Part shown: piece by piece, positions 1 through 6,820 of the stretch
Layout of the letters: every line of letters starts with the position of its first letter
How positions within the stretch are numbered: the first letter of the stretch is position 1
NCBI GenBank assembly: GCA_913775215.1
Contig: CAJYKO010000156.1
Span: forward strand, 1-11,815
Length of the DNA: 11,815 bases
Reading direction: 5' to 3'
DNA from: an uncultured Devosia sp.
GTDB lineage: Bacteria; Pseudomonadota; Alphaproteobacteria; Rhizobiales; Devosiaceae
The notes under the pieces: model-generated
The model's database searches: none
Told to the model about the DNA's origin: nothing
Seen by the model: only the letters and a program-made list of their open reading frames with translations
Made by a program: the position numbers and the translations under genes

Positions 1-874
1 GTGGAGTGCCTTCACCAACGGCGACGAGCTTGGCGAGACGGTTCTGGGCGACCGGATTGCCGCCTTCGGCCGCGCGCTCATACCAGAGGACGGCGCCCTC
101 GACATCCTTGGCGATGCCGCGGCCAAGATAAAGGATGGTGGCGTAGTCGACCTGTGCGGCGGTGAGATTTTGTTCTGCTGCAAGGCCGATATAGCGCGCG
201 CCCTCTGCCTCATTGGGGGCGACACCGGCGCCCTCGATTAGCATGGAGCCGTAGTCGTATTGTGCTTCGGGAAGCTCGGCGTCTGCCGCTTCACGCATCA
301 AGGTTGCGGCCGTCGTCAAGCTCGGATCGGCATAGATGCCTTCGACATGGAGCAAAGCGAGATTGTATTTTGCGGGCGGATAGCCCTTGTCGGCCGCCTG
401 CTTGAAGAGCTCGGCCGCTTTTTTCCGGTCCTGCGTGACGCCGACGCCGTCCTGATAGAGAAGGCCCAATTCAAAGGTCGCGAGCATGTCGCCATTTTTT
501 GCGGCCAGTTGATACCAGCCGGCGGCGCGCTCGTCGTTCTGGGCAACGCCAAGGCCCTTTGAATATATCTCGGCAATCAGCGTCTGTGCCGATGCATCGC
601 CTTTTTCGGCCCGCGGCAAAGCGAGTTCGAGCGCTGTAAGAAAATAGCCACGCTGGAAGGCGCCGAAGGCAAAGTCGGGCTCGGGCCCGCCGCCGAAAAT
701 GGCGTTGGAGATATTTTCAGCCGCACCAGGGTCCTGTTCGAAATTCGGAACGGTCGTGCCCTCTGCGGGAGCAGCGGTTTCAGAGGTTTCGGCCGGTGGC
801 GTTACGTCCTGCGCCCAAACAACAGTGGACGTGGTGGCGAGAAGCAGCGCCAGCAGCGGCGCGCGCCAGATCAT
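1..874 (-). CDS. Secreted Sel1-repeat (TPR-like) protein, 3' end beyond the window
   Basis: The gene is read on the minus strand from ATG at 874 and stays open to base 1, giving 291 visible residues and no stop. Residues 1-21 look like a signal peptide: MIWR, then a hydrophobic Leu/Ala stretch, ending VWA before Gln22. A low-complexity Pro/Glu/Thr/Ala linker follows. From about residue 92 there are roughly six Sel1-type repeats of about 36 residues, with the pattern A-x-x-x-L-(A/G)-x-x-Y-x-x-G-x-G-V followed by A-x-x-W/L-(Y/F)-x-x-A-A. Examples are GLGVAQNDERAAGWYQLAA and GVGVTQDRKKAAELFKQAA. Such repeats form alpha-solenoids that bind other proteins; the partner is unknown. The likely location is the periplasm. 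The ATG overlaps the TGA of the ThiE-like gene (ATGA), so translation is probably coupled. Domains after residue 291 cannot be seen. Confidence 0.88.
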   Translation of the reverse strand, partial: MIWRAPLLALLLATTSTVVWAQDVTPPAETSETAAPAEGTTVPNFEQDPGAAENISNAIFGGGPEPDFAFGAFQRGYFLTALELALPRAEKGDASAQTLIAEIYSKGLGVAQNDERAAGWYQLAAKNGDMLATFELGLLYQDGVGVTQDRKKAAELFKQAADKGYPPAKYNLALLHVEGIYADPSLTTAATLMREAADAELPEAQYDYGSMLIEGAGVAPNEAEGARYIGLAAEQNLTAAQVDYATILYLGRGIAKDVEGAVLWYERAAEGGNPVAQNRLAKLVAVGEGTP

Positions 875-1467
875 GCCTTTTCCTTTGCGAAGGCCGCGAG
901 CGAAGCGGTGGGATTGGGCGTGGCCCAGACGCAATCGGAAAGAGCGAGGAATTCCGCGCCGGTCAGGTCCGGATTCTGCGCATCGGCGGCGGGGTTGGAA
1001 TGCACCGCCGGCACTTCGAAGGTTTCGGCCCACCATTGGGCGAGTTCAGCCGCCTGCGGATCGGGCGTGCCGCCGAGCGGGCCGAAAAACACATAGTCGA
1101 CGTCGAGCTCGCCAAAGCTCATGGCGTCGTGGCGCGAGCGCACATTGCCCGCCCCGACAATGCCGTCTGGCTTGAGCGCTGCAACGGCGGCGCGGATGGC
1201 CTTGGTGCCGCCCTGGGTGACGTGAACACCATCGGCACCGATCGCCTGCGCCAGGGCCACGTCGTCCTCGACGATCACCGCAGCGCCAGCGGCCTGACCG
1301 ACCTGCACCAGCCGTTCGGCGAGTGCCGCATAAGCCGCTTCATCGAGATTGCCCCGGCGCACCAATAGTGCGGCGATTTCGGGCCCTGTGAGCACAGCCA
1401 TCAGCCGGCGCGGAAATTCGGCGGCGTCGGGGTCAGGCGGCGTGATGAGATAAAGCTGGGGGGCCAT
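871..1467 (-). CDS. ThiE/TenI-family protein, atypical thiamine-phosphate synthase homologue
   Basis: 198 aa. The ATG at 1467 is chosen because the product then begins MAPQLYLITPP, the usual first beta strand of the ThiE/TenI barrel; a longer frame to 1608 would run through the intergenic region. Visible family motifs are VEDDVALA (67-74), GADGVHV (77-83), VGAGNVRS (104-111) and DYVFFGPLGGT (124-134). Canonical ThiE joins HMP-pyrophosphate and thiazole phosphate. It has an Asp after the GxHxGQ strand that helps bind Mg, and a T-x-T-K motif after the GP strand that holds phosphate. Here those places read TQGG and GGTPDPQ, so both key residues appear absent, and the C-terminal GGI phosphate-binding loop is not evident. 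I infer a paralog that may lack synthase activity or act differently. It overlaps the Sel1 gene by 4 bp. Automatic annotation would probably call it thiE. Confidence 0.85.
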   Translation of the reverse strand: MAPQLYLITPPDPDAAEFPRRLMAVLTGPEIAALLVRRGNLDEAAYAALAERLVQVGQAAGAAVIVEDDVALAQAIGADGVHVTQGGTKAIRAAVAALKPDGIVGAGNVRSRHDAMSFGELDVDYVFFGPLGGTPDPQAAELAQWWAETFEVPAVHSNPAADAQNPDLTGAEFLALSDCVWATPNPTASLAAFAKEKA

Positions 1468-1601
1468 GGGAATCCCGAAAATACACTTGAGGTCCCTATG
1501 CTGCCATTTTGGCAAGAAAGGGACGGGGTTTCCATAGGGCATGGTGGTGGGGGAGGCAATCGCGGGTCGGCGATCGGGGTTCTGAAGACCTCCAGCCGTC
1601 G

Positions 1602-1638
1602 CAAACAAAATGGCGTGCCTCCTTTCGGAGACACGCCA
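1602..1638 (-). terminator. Rho-independent terminator of fba
   Basis: Read on the minus strand, TGGCGTG-T-CTCC, a GAAA loop and GGAG-G-CACGCCA form a stem of 11 paired bases with one G-U step, followed directly by TTTTGTTT. It lies 26 bp after the fba stop. It should end the fba transcript before the ThiE-like gene, so the latter needs its own promoter or read-through. Confidence 0.85.
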
Positions 1639-1664
1639 GTCATGACGTTGGGACGTCGAACGGG

Positions 1665-2693
1665 TCAGGCCGCGCGGTCAGCCAGGTTGCTCCATTCGCC
1701 GAGGGCGGCGAGGGAGTTCATCTTTGCACGGTGGGTGAAGGCCGCCTGGGCCGCGGGGAAGTTTTCGCGGCGACCGGCCCAGGTGCGGAGCGCCACATTC
1801 TGCAGCGCGCGGCCATAGGAGAAGGTCATTGGCCAGGGCTTGAACGGGATGCGGTTCATTGCCGAGAGATGGGCCGTGGCTTCTTCGTCGGTCTGGCCGC
1901 CGGAGAGGAAGGCGATGCCAGGGACCGCGGCCGGGACGTGTTCCTTGAGGACTTCCACGGTGCGCTTGGCGACGTCTTCAACCGAAGGACGCTCACGGGA
2001 ATTGATGCCGGGCAGCACCATGTTCGGCTTCAAAAGCATGCCAGAGAGGTCGACGCCGGCAAGGCGCAATTCCTTGAAGACATTTTCGAGCACTTCGCCG
2101 GTGACCTGGGCGCTGCGTTCCATCGAGTGGTTGCCCGGATCGCCATCGCCGACGACTTCGGGCTCGACGATCGGTACGATCCCGGCTTCCTGGCAAAGGA
2201 TGGCGTAGCGCGCGAGCGCGTGGGCATTGGCGCGGATATTGTTACGGGTCGGGGCAACGTCATTGATGGTGATAACAGCGCGCCACTTGGCAAAGCCGGC
2301 ACCGAGGCTGGCATAACGCTCAAGGCGCTGGCGGAGGCCGTCGAGACCTTCGGTGATCTTTTCGCCGCTGTCGCCCGGCATCGGGAAGGCGCCGCGATCG
2401 ACCTTGATGCCAGGGATAACATCAGCGTCGGCCAGGATGGCGCGGAAAGGCGTGCCGTCGGCTGCAGACTGTTCAAGGGTTTCTTCGGTGAGGATGACGC
2501 CCGAGATATAATTGGTCATCGCTTCGGTCGAGCGGAACAGCATCTCGCGATAGTCGCGGCGCAGGTCGAGCGAGTTGGGCAGGTTGATCTTGGCGAAACG
2601 CTTGGCGATCGTGCCTTCCGACTCGTCGGCGGCTAGAATGCCCTGACCTTGCGTCATCAGCTTCTGGGCAATGGCATTGAGCGACTTGGTCAT
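1665..2693 (-). CDS. fba: Class I fructose-bisphosphate aldolase
   Basis: 342 aa, full length for the family. It reversibly cleaves fructose 1,6-bisphosphate to dihydroxyacetone phosphate and glyceraldehyde 3-phosphate through a lysine Schiff base, without metal, in the cytoplasm. Signatures seen are ILAADESEGTIAKRF (19-33, active-site Asp23), VPIVEPE (173-179), LLKPNMV (220-226, Schiff-base Lys222), FLSGGQTDEEA, and a C-terminal SYGRALQ segment that closes the phosphate site. The ATG at 2693 gives the expected N-terminus MTKSLNAIAQKL; an AAGG lies about 11 bases upstream, so the ribosome binding site is modest. The gene is monocistronic by sequence: it diverges from the aldo/keto reductase and is followed by a strong terminator. 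It supplies triose phosphate, the substrate of the GAPDH encoded at 6821. Confidence 0.96.
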   Translation of the reverse strand: MTKSLNAIAQKLMTQGQGILAADESEGTIAKRFAKINLPNSLDLRRDYREMLFRSTEAMTNYISGVILTEETLEQSAADGTPFRAILADADVIPGIKVDRGAFPMPGDSGEKITEGLDGLRQRLERYASLGAGFAKWRAVITINDVAPTRNNIRANAHALARYAILCQEAGIVPIVEPEVVGDGDPGNHSMERSAQVTGEVLENVFKELRLAGVDLSGMLLKPNMVLPGINSRERPSVEDVAKRTVEVLKEHVPAAVPGIAFLSGGQTDEEATAHLSAMNRIPFKPWPMTFSYGRALQNVALRTWAGRRENFPAAQAAFTHRAKMNSLAALGEWSNLADRAA

Positions 2694-2836
2694 CGGAACT
2701 GAGGCCTTACTCTGGGGAAGGAAATGTTGCCCCCAAGATTAGACTTTCGGCCCGTTCAGTCGATTAGACGTTGGGTTATCAGACGAAAGGATGATCTTGT
2801 ATGGTAGTAGGTGAGGGAACTTTTCGGCCACTGGCG

Positions 2837-2858
2837 TTTATCGTAACGTGACGATCAA
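2837..2858. promoter_or_regulatory. Imperfect 22-bp palindrome, possible operator in the divergent fba/AKR region
   Basis: The core ATCGTAACGTGACGAT (2840-2855) is symmetric except for one base pair, and the flanking TT and AA extend the dyad, giving TT-N-ATCGT-N-ACGT-N-ACGAT-N-AA. It ends 33 bp before the reductase start and lies 144 bp or more upstream of fba. No clear -35/-10 pair could be tied to it. The dyad is seen in the sequence; its operator role is inference. Confidence 0.45.
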
Positions 2859-2891
2859 TCCAGCCTTCTTCCAAAAACGATGGATAGCAGA

Positions 2892-3722
2892 ATGAGCACG
2901 CAACCCCACGTGACTTTTCATGACGGCCGCAGCATTCCTCAGATCGGACTCGGTGTGTGGCAGACGCCAAACGATGTTGCTGTCGAAGCGGTCTCGACCG
3001 CGCTCAAGACGGGCTATCGCCATATCGATACGGCCGCCGTCTATCAGAACGAAGAGGGCGTGGGCGAGGGTATCCGCCAGTCGGGTGTTGCGCGCGGCGA
3101 CATCTTTCTGACCACAAAGGTCTGGAATGATGACCAAGGCTTTGACCAGACGCTGCGCGCCATGGACGCTTCGCTAAAGCGCTTGGGTACCGACTATGTC
3201 GATCTCTACCTCATCCATTGGCCCTCCGCCTATCGCGGCAAATATGTCGAGACCTGGCAGGCGCTGGTCCGGCTCAAGGAAGAAGGCAAGGCGCGCTCGA
3301 TCGGCGTTTCCAATTTCGAGGGCACCTATATCGACGAACTTGAAGCAGCGACCGGGCAATTGCCCGTGATCAATCAGGTCCAGCTTCACCCTCGCTTTCA
3401 GCAGCGCAAGCTGCGCGCCCGCTATGAGCCCAAGGGGATCATCACCGAAAGCTGGAGCCCCTTGGGTCAGGGCAAGATGCTCGAAGACAAGACTATCGCC
3501 GACATCGCCCAGCGCCACGGCAAGAGCCCGGCGCAGGTCATCATCCGCTGGCACATCGAAGAGGGGCTCGTGGTGATCCCGAAGTCAGTAACGCCGAGCC
3601 GCATCGTCGAGAATTTCGATGTGTTCGATTTCGAGCTGAGCGCCGAGGACAGGGCGGCGATCAATGGGCTGGATAGTGAAGCCGGGCGCCTGGGTTCGGA
3701 CCCGCTGACCGCTAAGTTTTAG
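2892..3722 (+). CDS. Aldo/keto reductase, 2,5-diketo-D-gluconate reductase-like (AKR5 type)
   Basis: 276 aa from ATG 2892. An in-frame ATG at 2880 is possible, but neither has a good Shine-Dalgarno sequence; GGAT lies 5-8 bases before 2892, and the start MSTQPHVTFHDG matches the usual N-terminus. The enzyme is an NADPH-dependent carbonyl reductase with a (beta/alpha)8 barrel. The full catalytic tetrad is visible: Asp46 (YRHIDTA), Tyr51 (VYQNE), Lys76 (LTTKVWN) and His109 (LIHWP). The NADPH phosphate loop reads IPKSVTPSRIVEN near the C-terminus, and SWSPLGQGK is a typical AKR5 motif. The likely role is reduction of keto-sugars or reactive aldehydes such as methylglyoxal; the substrate cannot be told from sequence. 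It diverges from fba. A TAGAGC-TTTT-GCTCTA hairpin begins at the stop codon, and a REP-like element lies just downstream. Confidence 0.93.
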   Translation: MSTQPHVTFHDGRSIPQIGLGVWQTPNDVAVEAVSTALKTGYRHIDTAAVYQNEEGVGEGIRQSGVARGDIFLTTKVWNDDQGFDQTLRAMDASLKRLGTDYVDLYLIHWPSAYRGKYVETWQALVRLKEEGKARSIGVSNFEGTYIDELEAATGQLPVINQVQLHPRFQQRKLRARYEPKGIITESWSPLGQGKMLEDKTIADIAQRHGKSPAQVIIRWHIEEGLVVIPKSVTPSRIVENFDVFDFELSAEDRAAINGLDSEAGRLGSDPLTAKF

Positions 3723-3760
3723 AGCTTTTGCTCTAGCAGTGAAACAATCAAGACCGAGAT

Positions 3761-3830
3761 TGTCACCCCGGCGAAGGCCGGGGCCCATCTTGATATCTCA
3801 GGATGGATCCCCGCCTGCGCGGGGATGACA
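3761..3830. repeat. REP-like palindromic intergenic element
   Basis: A 70-bp dyad bounded by TGTCACCCC and, inverted, TGTCATCCC. Each arm is itself a hairpin (CCCCGGCGAAGGCCGGGG at 3766-3783, and ATCCCCGCCTGCGCGGGGAT at 3807-3826). Between them lie CCATC and GATGG around a central GATATC. Elements of the form GTCACCCCGGC...GCGGGGATGACA are, from general knowledge, frequent between genes in many alphaproteobacteria. It lies between the convergent ends of the reductase and zapA and may end transcription or stabilise mRNA 3' ends on both sides. Confidence 0.75.
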
Positions 3831-3883
3831 GCCTGAGGCTGGCAAGCATTCGGCGCTCCGCATCCGGCCGGGGAAAAAGTAAC

Positions 3884-4258
3884 TTAGCTCTGCAAAGGTG
3901 CTGTTTCGTCGAGCACGCCGGCAATCGAGTTGAGCACCTTGGCCGCCTGATCGAGCTTTCCCGCAAAAGCCTGTTCGGTCGCTTCCAGTTCGTCCGCGAT
4001 CTGGTGCCCGGCGGCGGTCAGCGTCTCGACCTCCGCCTCGAGCGCGGCGATCTTGCGCTCGGCTTCGGCGAGTTCATCGAGCACGGCGATCCCGGCCATC
4101 ACCGTCAGCCGTGTGTCGCCGATTTCGCCGACCGCGCCCTTGAGGCCTTCGACGCTGGCATTGAAGCGTTCGGCGAGCGCGATCAGGTGGCCCTGCTGGC
4201 CCTCTTCGCAGGCCATGCGATATTTGCGGCCGTTTATTTCGACATTGACCTCGGGCAT
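3884..4258 (-). CDS. zapA: Cell division protein ZapA
   Basis: 124 aa. ZapA binds FtsZ and bundles its filaments, helping Z-ring assembly at midcell. The N-terminal part (MPEVNVEINGRKYRMACEEG, then HLIALAERFN) is the typical small ZapA head domain with the strand, GRKY turn and AERFN helix. The rest, from about residue 55, is a long Ala/Glu/Leu-rich helix expected to form the tetrameric coiled coil. Length is normal for the alphaproteobacterial form. The start lies 3 bp after the DUF4164 stop, and the ribosome binding site GGAG falls at the end of that gene, so the two are surely co-transcribed and probably coupled. In many proteobacteria the 6S RNA gene and a 5-formyltetrahydrofolate cyclo-ligase gene follow zapA; here the REP-like element and the reductase follow instead. 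Confidence 0.93.
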   Translation of the reverse strand: MPEVNVEINGRKYRMACEEGQQGHLIALAERFNASVEGLKGAVGEIGDTRLTVMAGIAVLDELAEAERKIAALEAEVETLTAAGHQIADELEATEQAFAGKLDQAAKVLNSIAGVLDETAPLQS

Positions 4259-4261
4259 GGC

Positions 4262-4549
4262 CTACTCCGTCTTGGCGAGCACGGCCCGCACGGTTTCCAT
4301 CGCCTCGACCAGCCGGCGCGAGACGTCATGGGCGCTGTCGTCGAGCCGCTTGGCGCGGGCGGAGGTTTTGTCGAGTTCGGTGGCCAGCCTGGCGCGCTCC
4401 TGAACGAGCCGTTGGGTGTCGACTTCGATGCGCTTCATGCGTTGAATGCGGCCGGTCAGATCCGCCAGGCTCTGGTCGAGCCGGCTGAGGGCCTTGTCGA
4501 AGCGGTCAGTCGCCGCGGCAAGCCCCGCTTCATCATGTCCGTCATTCAT
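4262..4549 (-). CDS. DUF4164 coiled-coil protein
   Basis: 95 aa from ATG 4549 (MNDGHDEAG); a TTG at 4558 would add three residues and is less likely. The protein is almost entirely predictable coiled coil: repeated Leu spacing in ALSRLDQSLADLTGRI, the basic MKRIE step, then long Glu/Arg/Ala heptads ending AVLAKTE. No enzymatic motif is seen. It matches DUF4164, known to me as a small rhizobial family encoded directly before zapA. I infer a cell-division or Z-ring accessory role from this fixed position and shared coiled-coil character; the function is not established. It is the first gene of the zapA unit, divergent from tkt, with promoter signals presumably within 4550-4797. Confidence 0.85.
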   Translation of the reverse strand: MNDGHDEAGLAAATDRFDKALSRLDQSLADLTGRIQRMKRIEVDTQRLVQERARLATELDKTSARAKRLDDSAHDVSRRLVEAMETVRAVLAKTE

Positions 4550-4589
4550 TGGCCGCAACTATCCCAAACGCAACATCGATTCAATTTTA

Positions 4590-4716
4590 TGAGCCTGCCC
4601 CAAGCCCTTCGGCTTTGCAACTGGAAGCCGGCTTGATCCAAGGCAAAACACGCGCCGCGCTGGACGCTTGCGGCCCCTCGTGACATTGACACAAGGAGTG
4701 AACCTGTTATGGCTCA
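4590..4716. other. Hairpin-rich stretch in the DUF4164/tkt divergent region
   Basis: Direct reading shows the distant complementary arms TGAGCC (4590-4595) and GGCTCA (4711-4716). Inside are a short hairpin AAGCC-CTTC-GGCTT (4602-4615), the palindrome AAGCCGGCTT, and a longer hairpin at 4649-4682 (CACG-C-GCCGC-GC, loop, GC-TT-GCGGC-CCCT-CGTG). It could be a structured 5' leader or a small RNA on either strand, or chance pairing in GC-rich DNA. No known RNA family was recognised. The candidate tkt promoter lies inside its right part. Confidence 0.3.
4686..4713 (+). promoter_or_regulatory. Candidate tkt promoter
   Basis: TTGACA (4686-4691) is a perfect -35 box. After 16 bases comes TATGGC (4708-4713), a weak -10. 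The transcript would start near 4720 and have a leader of about 78 bases. The -35 is strong and the -10 poor, so the assignment is tentative. Confidence 0.4.
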
Positions 4717-4797
4717 AACCCGCCTTTGGGAGGAGGCTTTGCGGCCTCTCATCCCCTTATTCCCTGCCTTCCTCAGCATCAGAGAGCGGCCCAGACA

Positions 4798-6771
4798 ATG
4801 ACGAACACAGCTCAGCAGAACGAATTGGCCAATGCGATCCGGTCCCTTGCCATGGACGCGGTCGAGAAAGCCAATTCCGGTCACCCCGGCCTGCCCATGG
4901 GCTGTGCCGATATCGCCACGGTGCTCTTTACCAAGGTGATGAAGTTCGATCCCGCGAACCCCCATTGGGCCGATCGCGACCGCTTCATCCTCTCGGCCGG
5001 CCACGGCTCGATGCTGCTCTATTCTTCGCTCTATCTCCTCGGCTACGAGGACATGACCATCGACCAGGTCAAGAACTTCCGTCAGCTGGGTTCGAAGACC
5101 GCTGGCCACCCAGAATTCGGCCATGCCACCGGCATCGAAACGACGACCGGCCCGCTCGGCCAGGGTCTTGCCAATTCGGTCGGCTTTGCCGTTGCCGAAG
5201 CCAAGCTTGCCGCGGAATTCGGCTCCGATATCGTTGACCATCACACCTGGGTGCTCGCCGGTGACGGGTGCCTCATGGAAGGCATTTCCCAGGAAGCGAT
5301 TTCACTGGCCGGTCACCTCAAGCTCAACAAGCTGACCGTGATCTGGGACAACAACAACATCACCATCGACGGCAAGGTTTCCAATGCCGACTCGACCGAC
5401 CAGATTGCCCGCTTCAAGGCTGTCGGCTGGAACACGATCGAGATCGACGGACACGACCAGGACGCCATTGAAAAGGCGCTGATCGCCTCGAAGTCCTCCG
5501 ATAAGCCGACCCTGATCGCGGCCAAGACCACGATCGGTTTCGGTGCGCCGAAGAAAGCCGGCACGGAAAAGGTTCATGGTGCTCCGCTCGGCGCCGAAGA
5601 ACTCGCCGGCGCCAAGCAGGCGCTCGGCATCGACTATCCGGCATTCGAAATCCCGGGCCACATTCTCGACGCCTGGCGTGCTGCCGGCACGCGCTCGCAG
5701 AACGTGCGCGGCGAATGGGAAGCCCGTCTTGCCAAGTCCGACAAGAAGGCCGAGTTCGAGCGCCGCATGGCTGGCAAGCTGCCGGCTGATTTTGACGCGA
5801 CGTTCGCCGCCTATAAGGAAAAGCTCGTCGCCGACAAGCCAAAGGTCGCAACGCGCAAGTCGAGCCAGATGGCGCTCGAAGTGATCAACAAGGCTCTGCC
5901 GGAAACCCTCGCTGGCTCGGCCGACCTGACCCACTCGAACCTGACCAACACGCCCGAGACGCTGCCCTTCCAAGCCGACAACCGTCTTGGCCGCTACATG
6001 ATGTATGGCATTCGCGAGCATGAAATGGGCGCGGCCATGAATGGCGTGGCGCTCCATGGCGGCTTCATTCCCTATGGCGGCACGTTCATGGTCTTTACCG
6101 ACTATGCCCGCCCGGCCATCCGCCTCTCGGCACTGATGGAACAGCGCGTCATCTATGTCATGACCCACGATTCCATCGGCCTTGGCGAAGACGGTCCGAC
6201 CCACCAGCCGGTGGAACACCTGACGGCGCTGCGCGCCATCCCGAACCTTCTCGTGCTGCGTCCGGCCGATGCGGTGGAAGCGGCCGAGTGCTGGGAAATT
6301 GCATTGAAGAGCGAGAAGGCTCCATCGATCCTCGCGCTGTCGCGCCAGAACCTGCCGGCTGTCCGCACTGAAAACTCGGCCGAGAACAAATCGGCCAAGG
6401 GCGCCTATACGCTCGTCGGTCCGGCTGACGCCGATGCCGTCATCTTCGCGACCGGTTCGGAAGTCGCCATAGCCGTCGAAGCGCAGAAGCAGTTGACAGA
6501 AAAGGGCATTTCGGCCCGCGTTGTCTCCGTGCCGTCCATGGAGCTCTTTGCCAAGCAGTCCGATGCCTATAAGGCGGAAGTGCTGGGCAAGGCCAAGGCG
6601 CGCGTTGCGGTCGAAGCCGGCATCGAAATGAGCTGGTCCAAGCTGCTGGGCGACAAGGGCCGCTTTGTCGGCATGCACTCGTTCGGCGCTTCGGGTCCGA
6701 TCGATGCGCTCTATGAGCACTTTGGTATTACGGCGAAGGCCGTTGTTGAAGCCGTCACCGCCCAAGTGTAA
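4798..6771 (+). CDS. tkt: Transketolase
   Basis: 657 aa from ATG 4798 (MTNTAQQNELANAIRSLAMD). An upstream in-frame TTG at 4726 would add unrelated sequence and is rejected. The enzyme is TPP- and divalent-cation-dependent. It moves two-carbon ketol units between sugar phosphates in the non-oxidative pentose phosphate pathway (and the Calvin cycle where present). Visible elements are NSGHPGLPMG with His29, SAGHGSMLLYS, GPLGQGLANSVG, and the TPP/metal motif GDG (Asp156) through WDNNN (Asn185). The pyrimidine-binding domain has GIREHEMG with catalytic Glu407, then MTHDSIGLGEDGPTHQP. The C-terminal domain contains FATGSE. Length is normal and all motifs are intact. There is no strong Shine-Dalgarno; only a GAGAG lies upstream. 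It is followed after 49 bp by gap, an arrangement common in Hyphomicrobiales, so the two likely form one unit. Confidence 0.97.
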   Translation: MTNTAQQNELANAIRSLAMDAVEKANSGHPGLPMGCADIATVLFTKVMKFDPANPHWADRDRFILSAGHGSMLLYSSLYLLGYEDMTIDQVKNFRQLGSKTAGHPEFGHATGIETTTGPLGQGLANSVGFAVAEAKLAAEFGSDIVDHHTWVLAGDGCLMEGISQEAISLAGHLKLNKLTVIWDNNNITIDGKVSNADSTDQIARFKAVGWNTIEIDGHDQDAIEKALIASKSSDKPTLIAAKTTIGFGAPKKAGTEKVHGAPLGAEELAGAKQALGIDYPAFEIPGHILDAWRAAGTRSQNVRGEWEARLAKSDKKAEFERRMAGKLPADFDATFAAYKEKLVADKPKVATRKSSQMALEVINKALPETLAGSADLTHSNLTNTPETLPFQADNRLGRYMMYGIREHEMGAAMNGVALHGGFIPYGGTFMVFTDYARPAIRLSALMEQRVIYVMTHDSIGLGEDGPTHQPVEHLTALRAIPNLLVLRPADAVEAAECWEIALKSEKAPSILALSRQNLPAVRTENSAENKSAKGAYTLVGPADADAVIFATGSEVAIAVEAQKQLTEKGISARVVSVPSMELFAKQSDAYKAEVLGKAKARVAVEAGIEMSWSKLLGDKGRFVGMHSFGASGPIDALYEHFGITAKAVVEAVTAQV

Positions 6772-6820
6772 GAGAGCCGCGCCTCCCTTTCTCCTTTCCT
6801 CCCTTTAGGAGCGTTTCATC

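Noticed and set aside
1502..1514. TGCCA-TTT-TGGCA inverted repeat upstream of the ThiE-like gene
   Set aside because: The arms are only five bases, expected by chance at this composition, and no promoter boxes were found around it.
1509..2636. 375-codon open frame antisense to fba
   Set aside because: It is a shadow of the aldolase reading frame, with a Gly/Asp/Arg-rich composition and no recognisable domain.
3803..4636. 277-codon plus-strand frame across zapA and DUF4164
   Set aside because: It starts inside the REP-like element and is antisense to two well-supported genes.
4559..4797. Known 6S RNA in the DUF4164/tkt region
   Set aside because: I could not find a convincing 6S layout with a long closing stem and large central bubble; only unrelated short hairpins were seen.
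5302..6765. 487-codon open frame antisense to tkt
   Set aside because: It mirrors the third-position GC bias of tkt, has no family motifs, and overlaps an unmistakable transketolase throughout.
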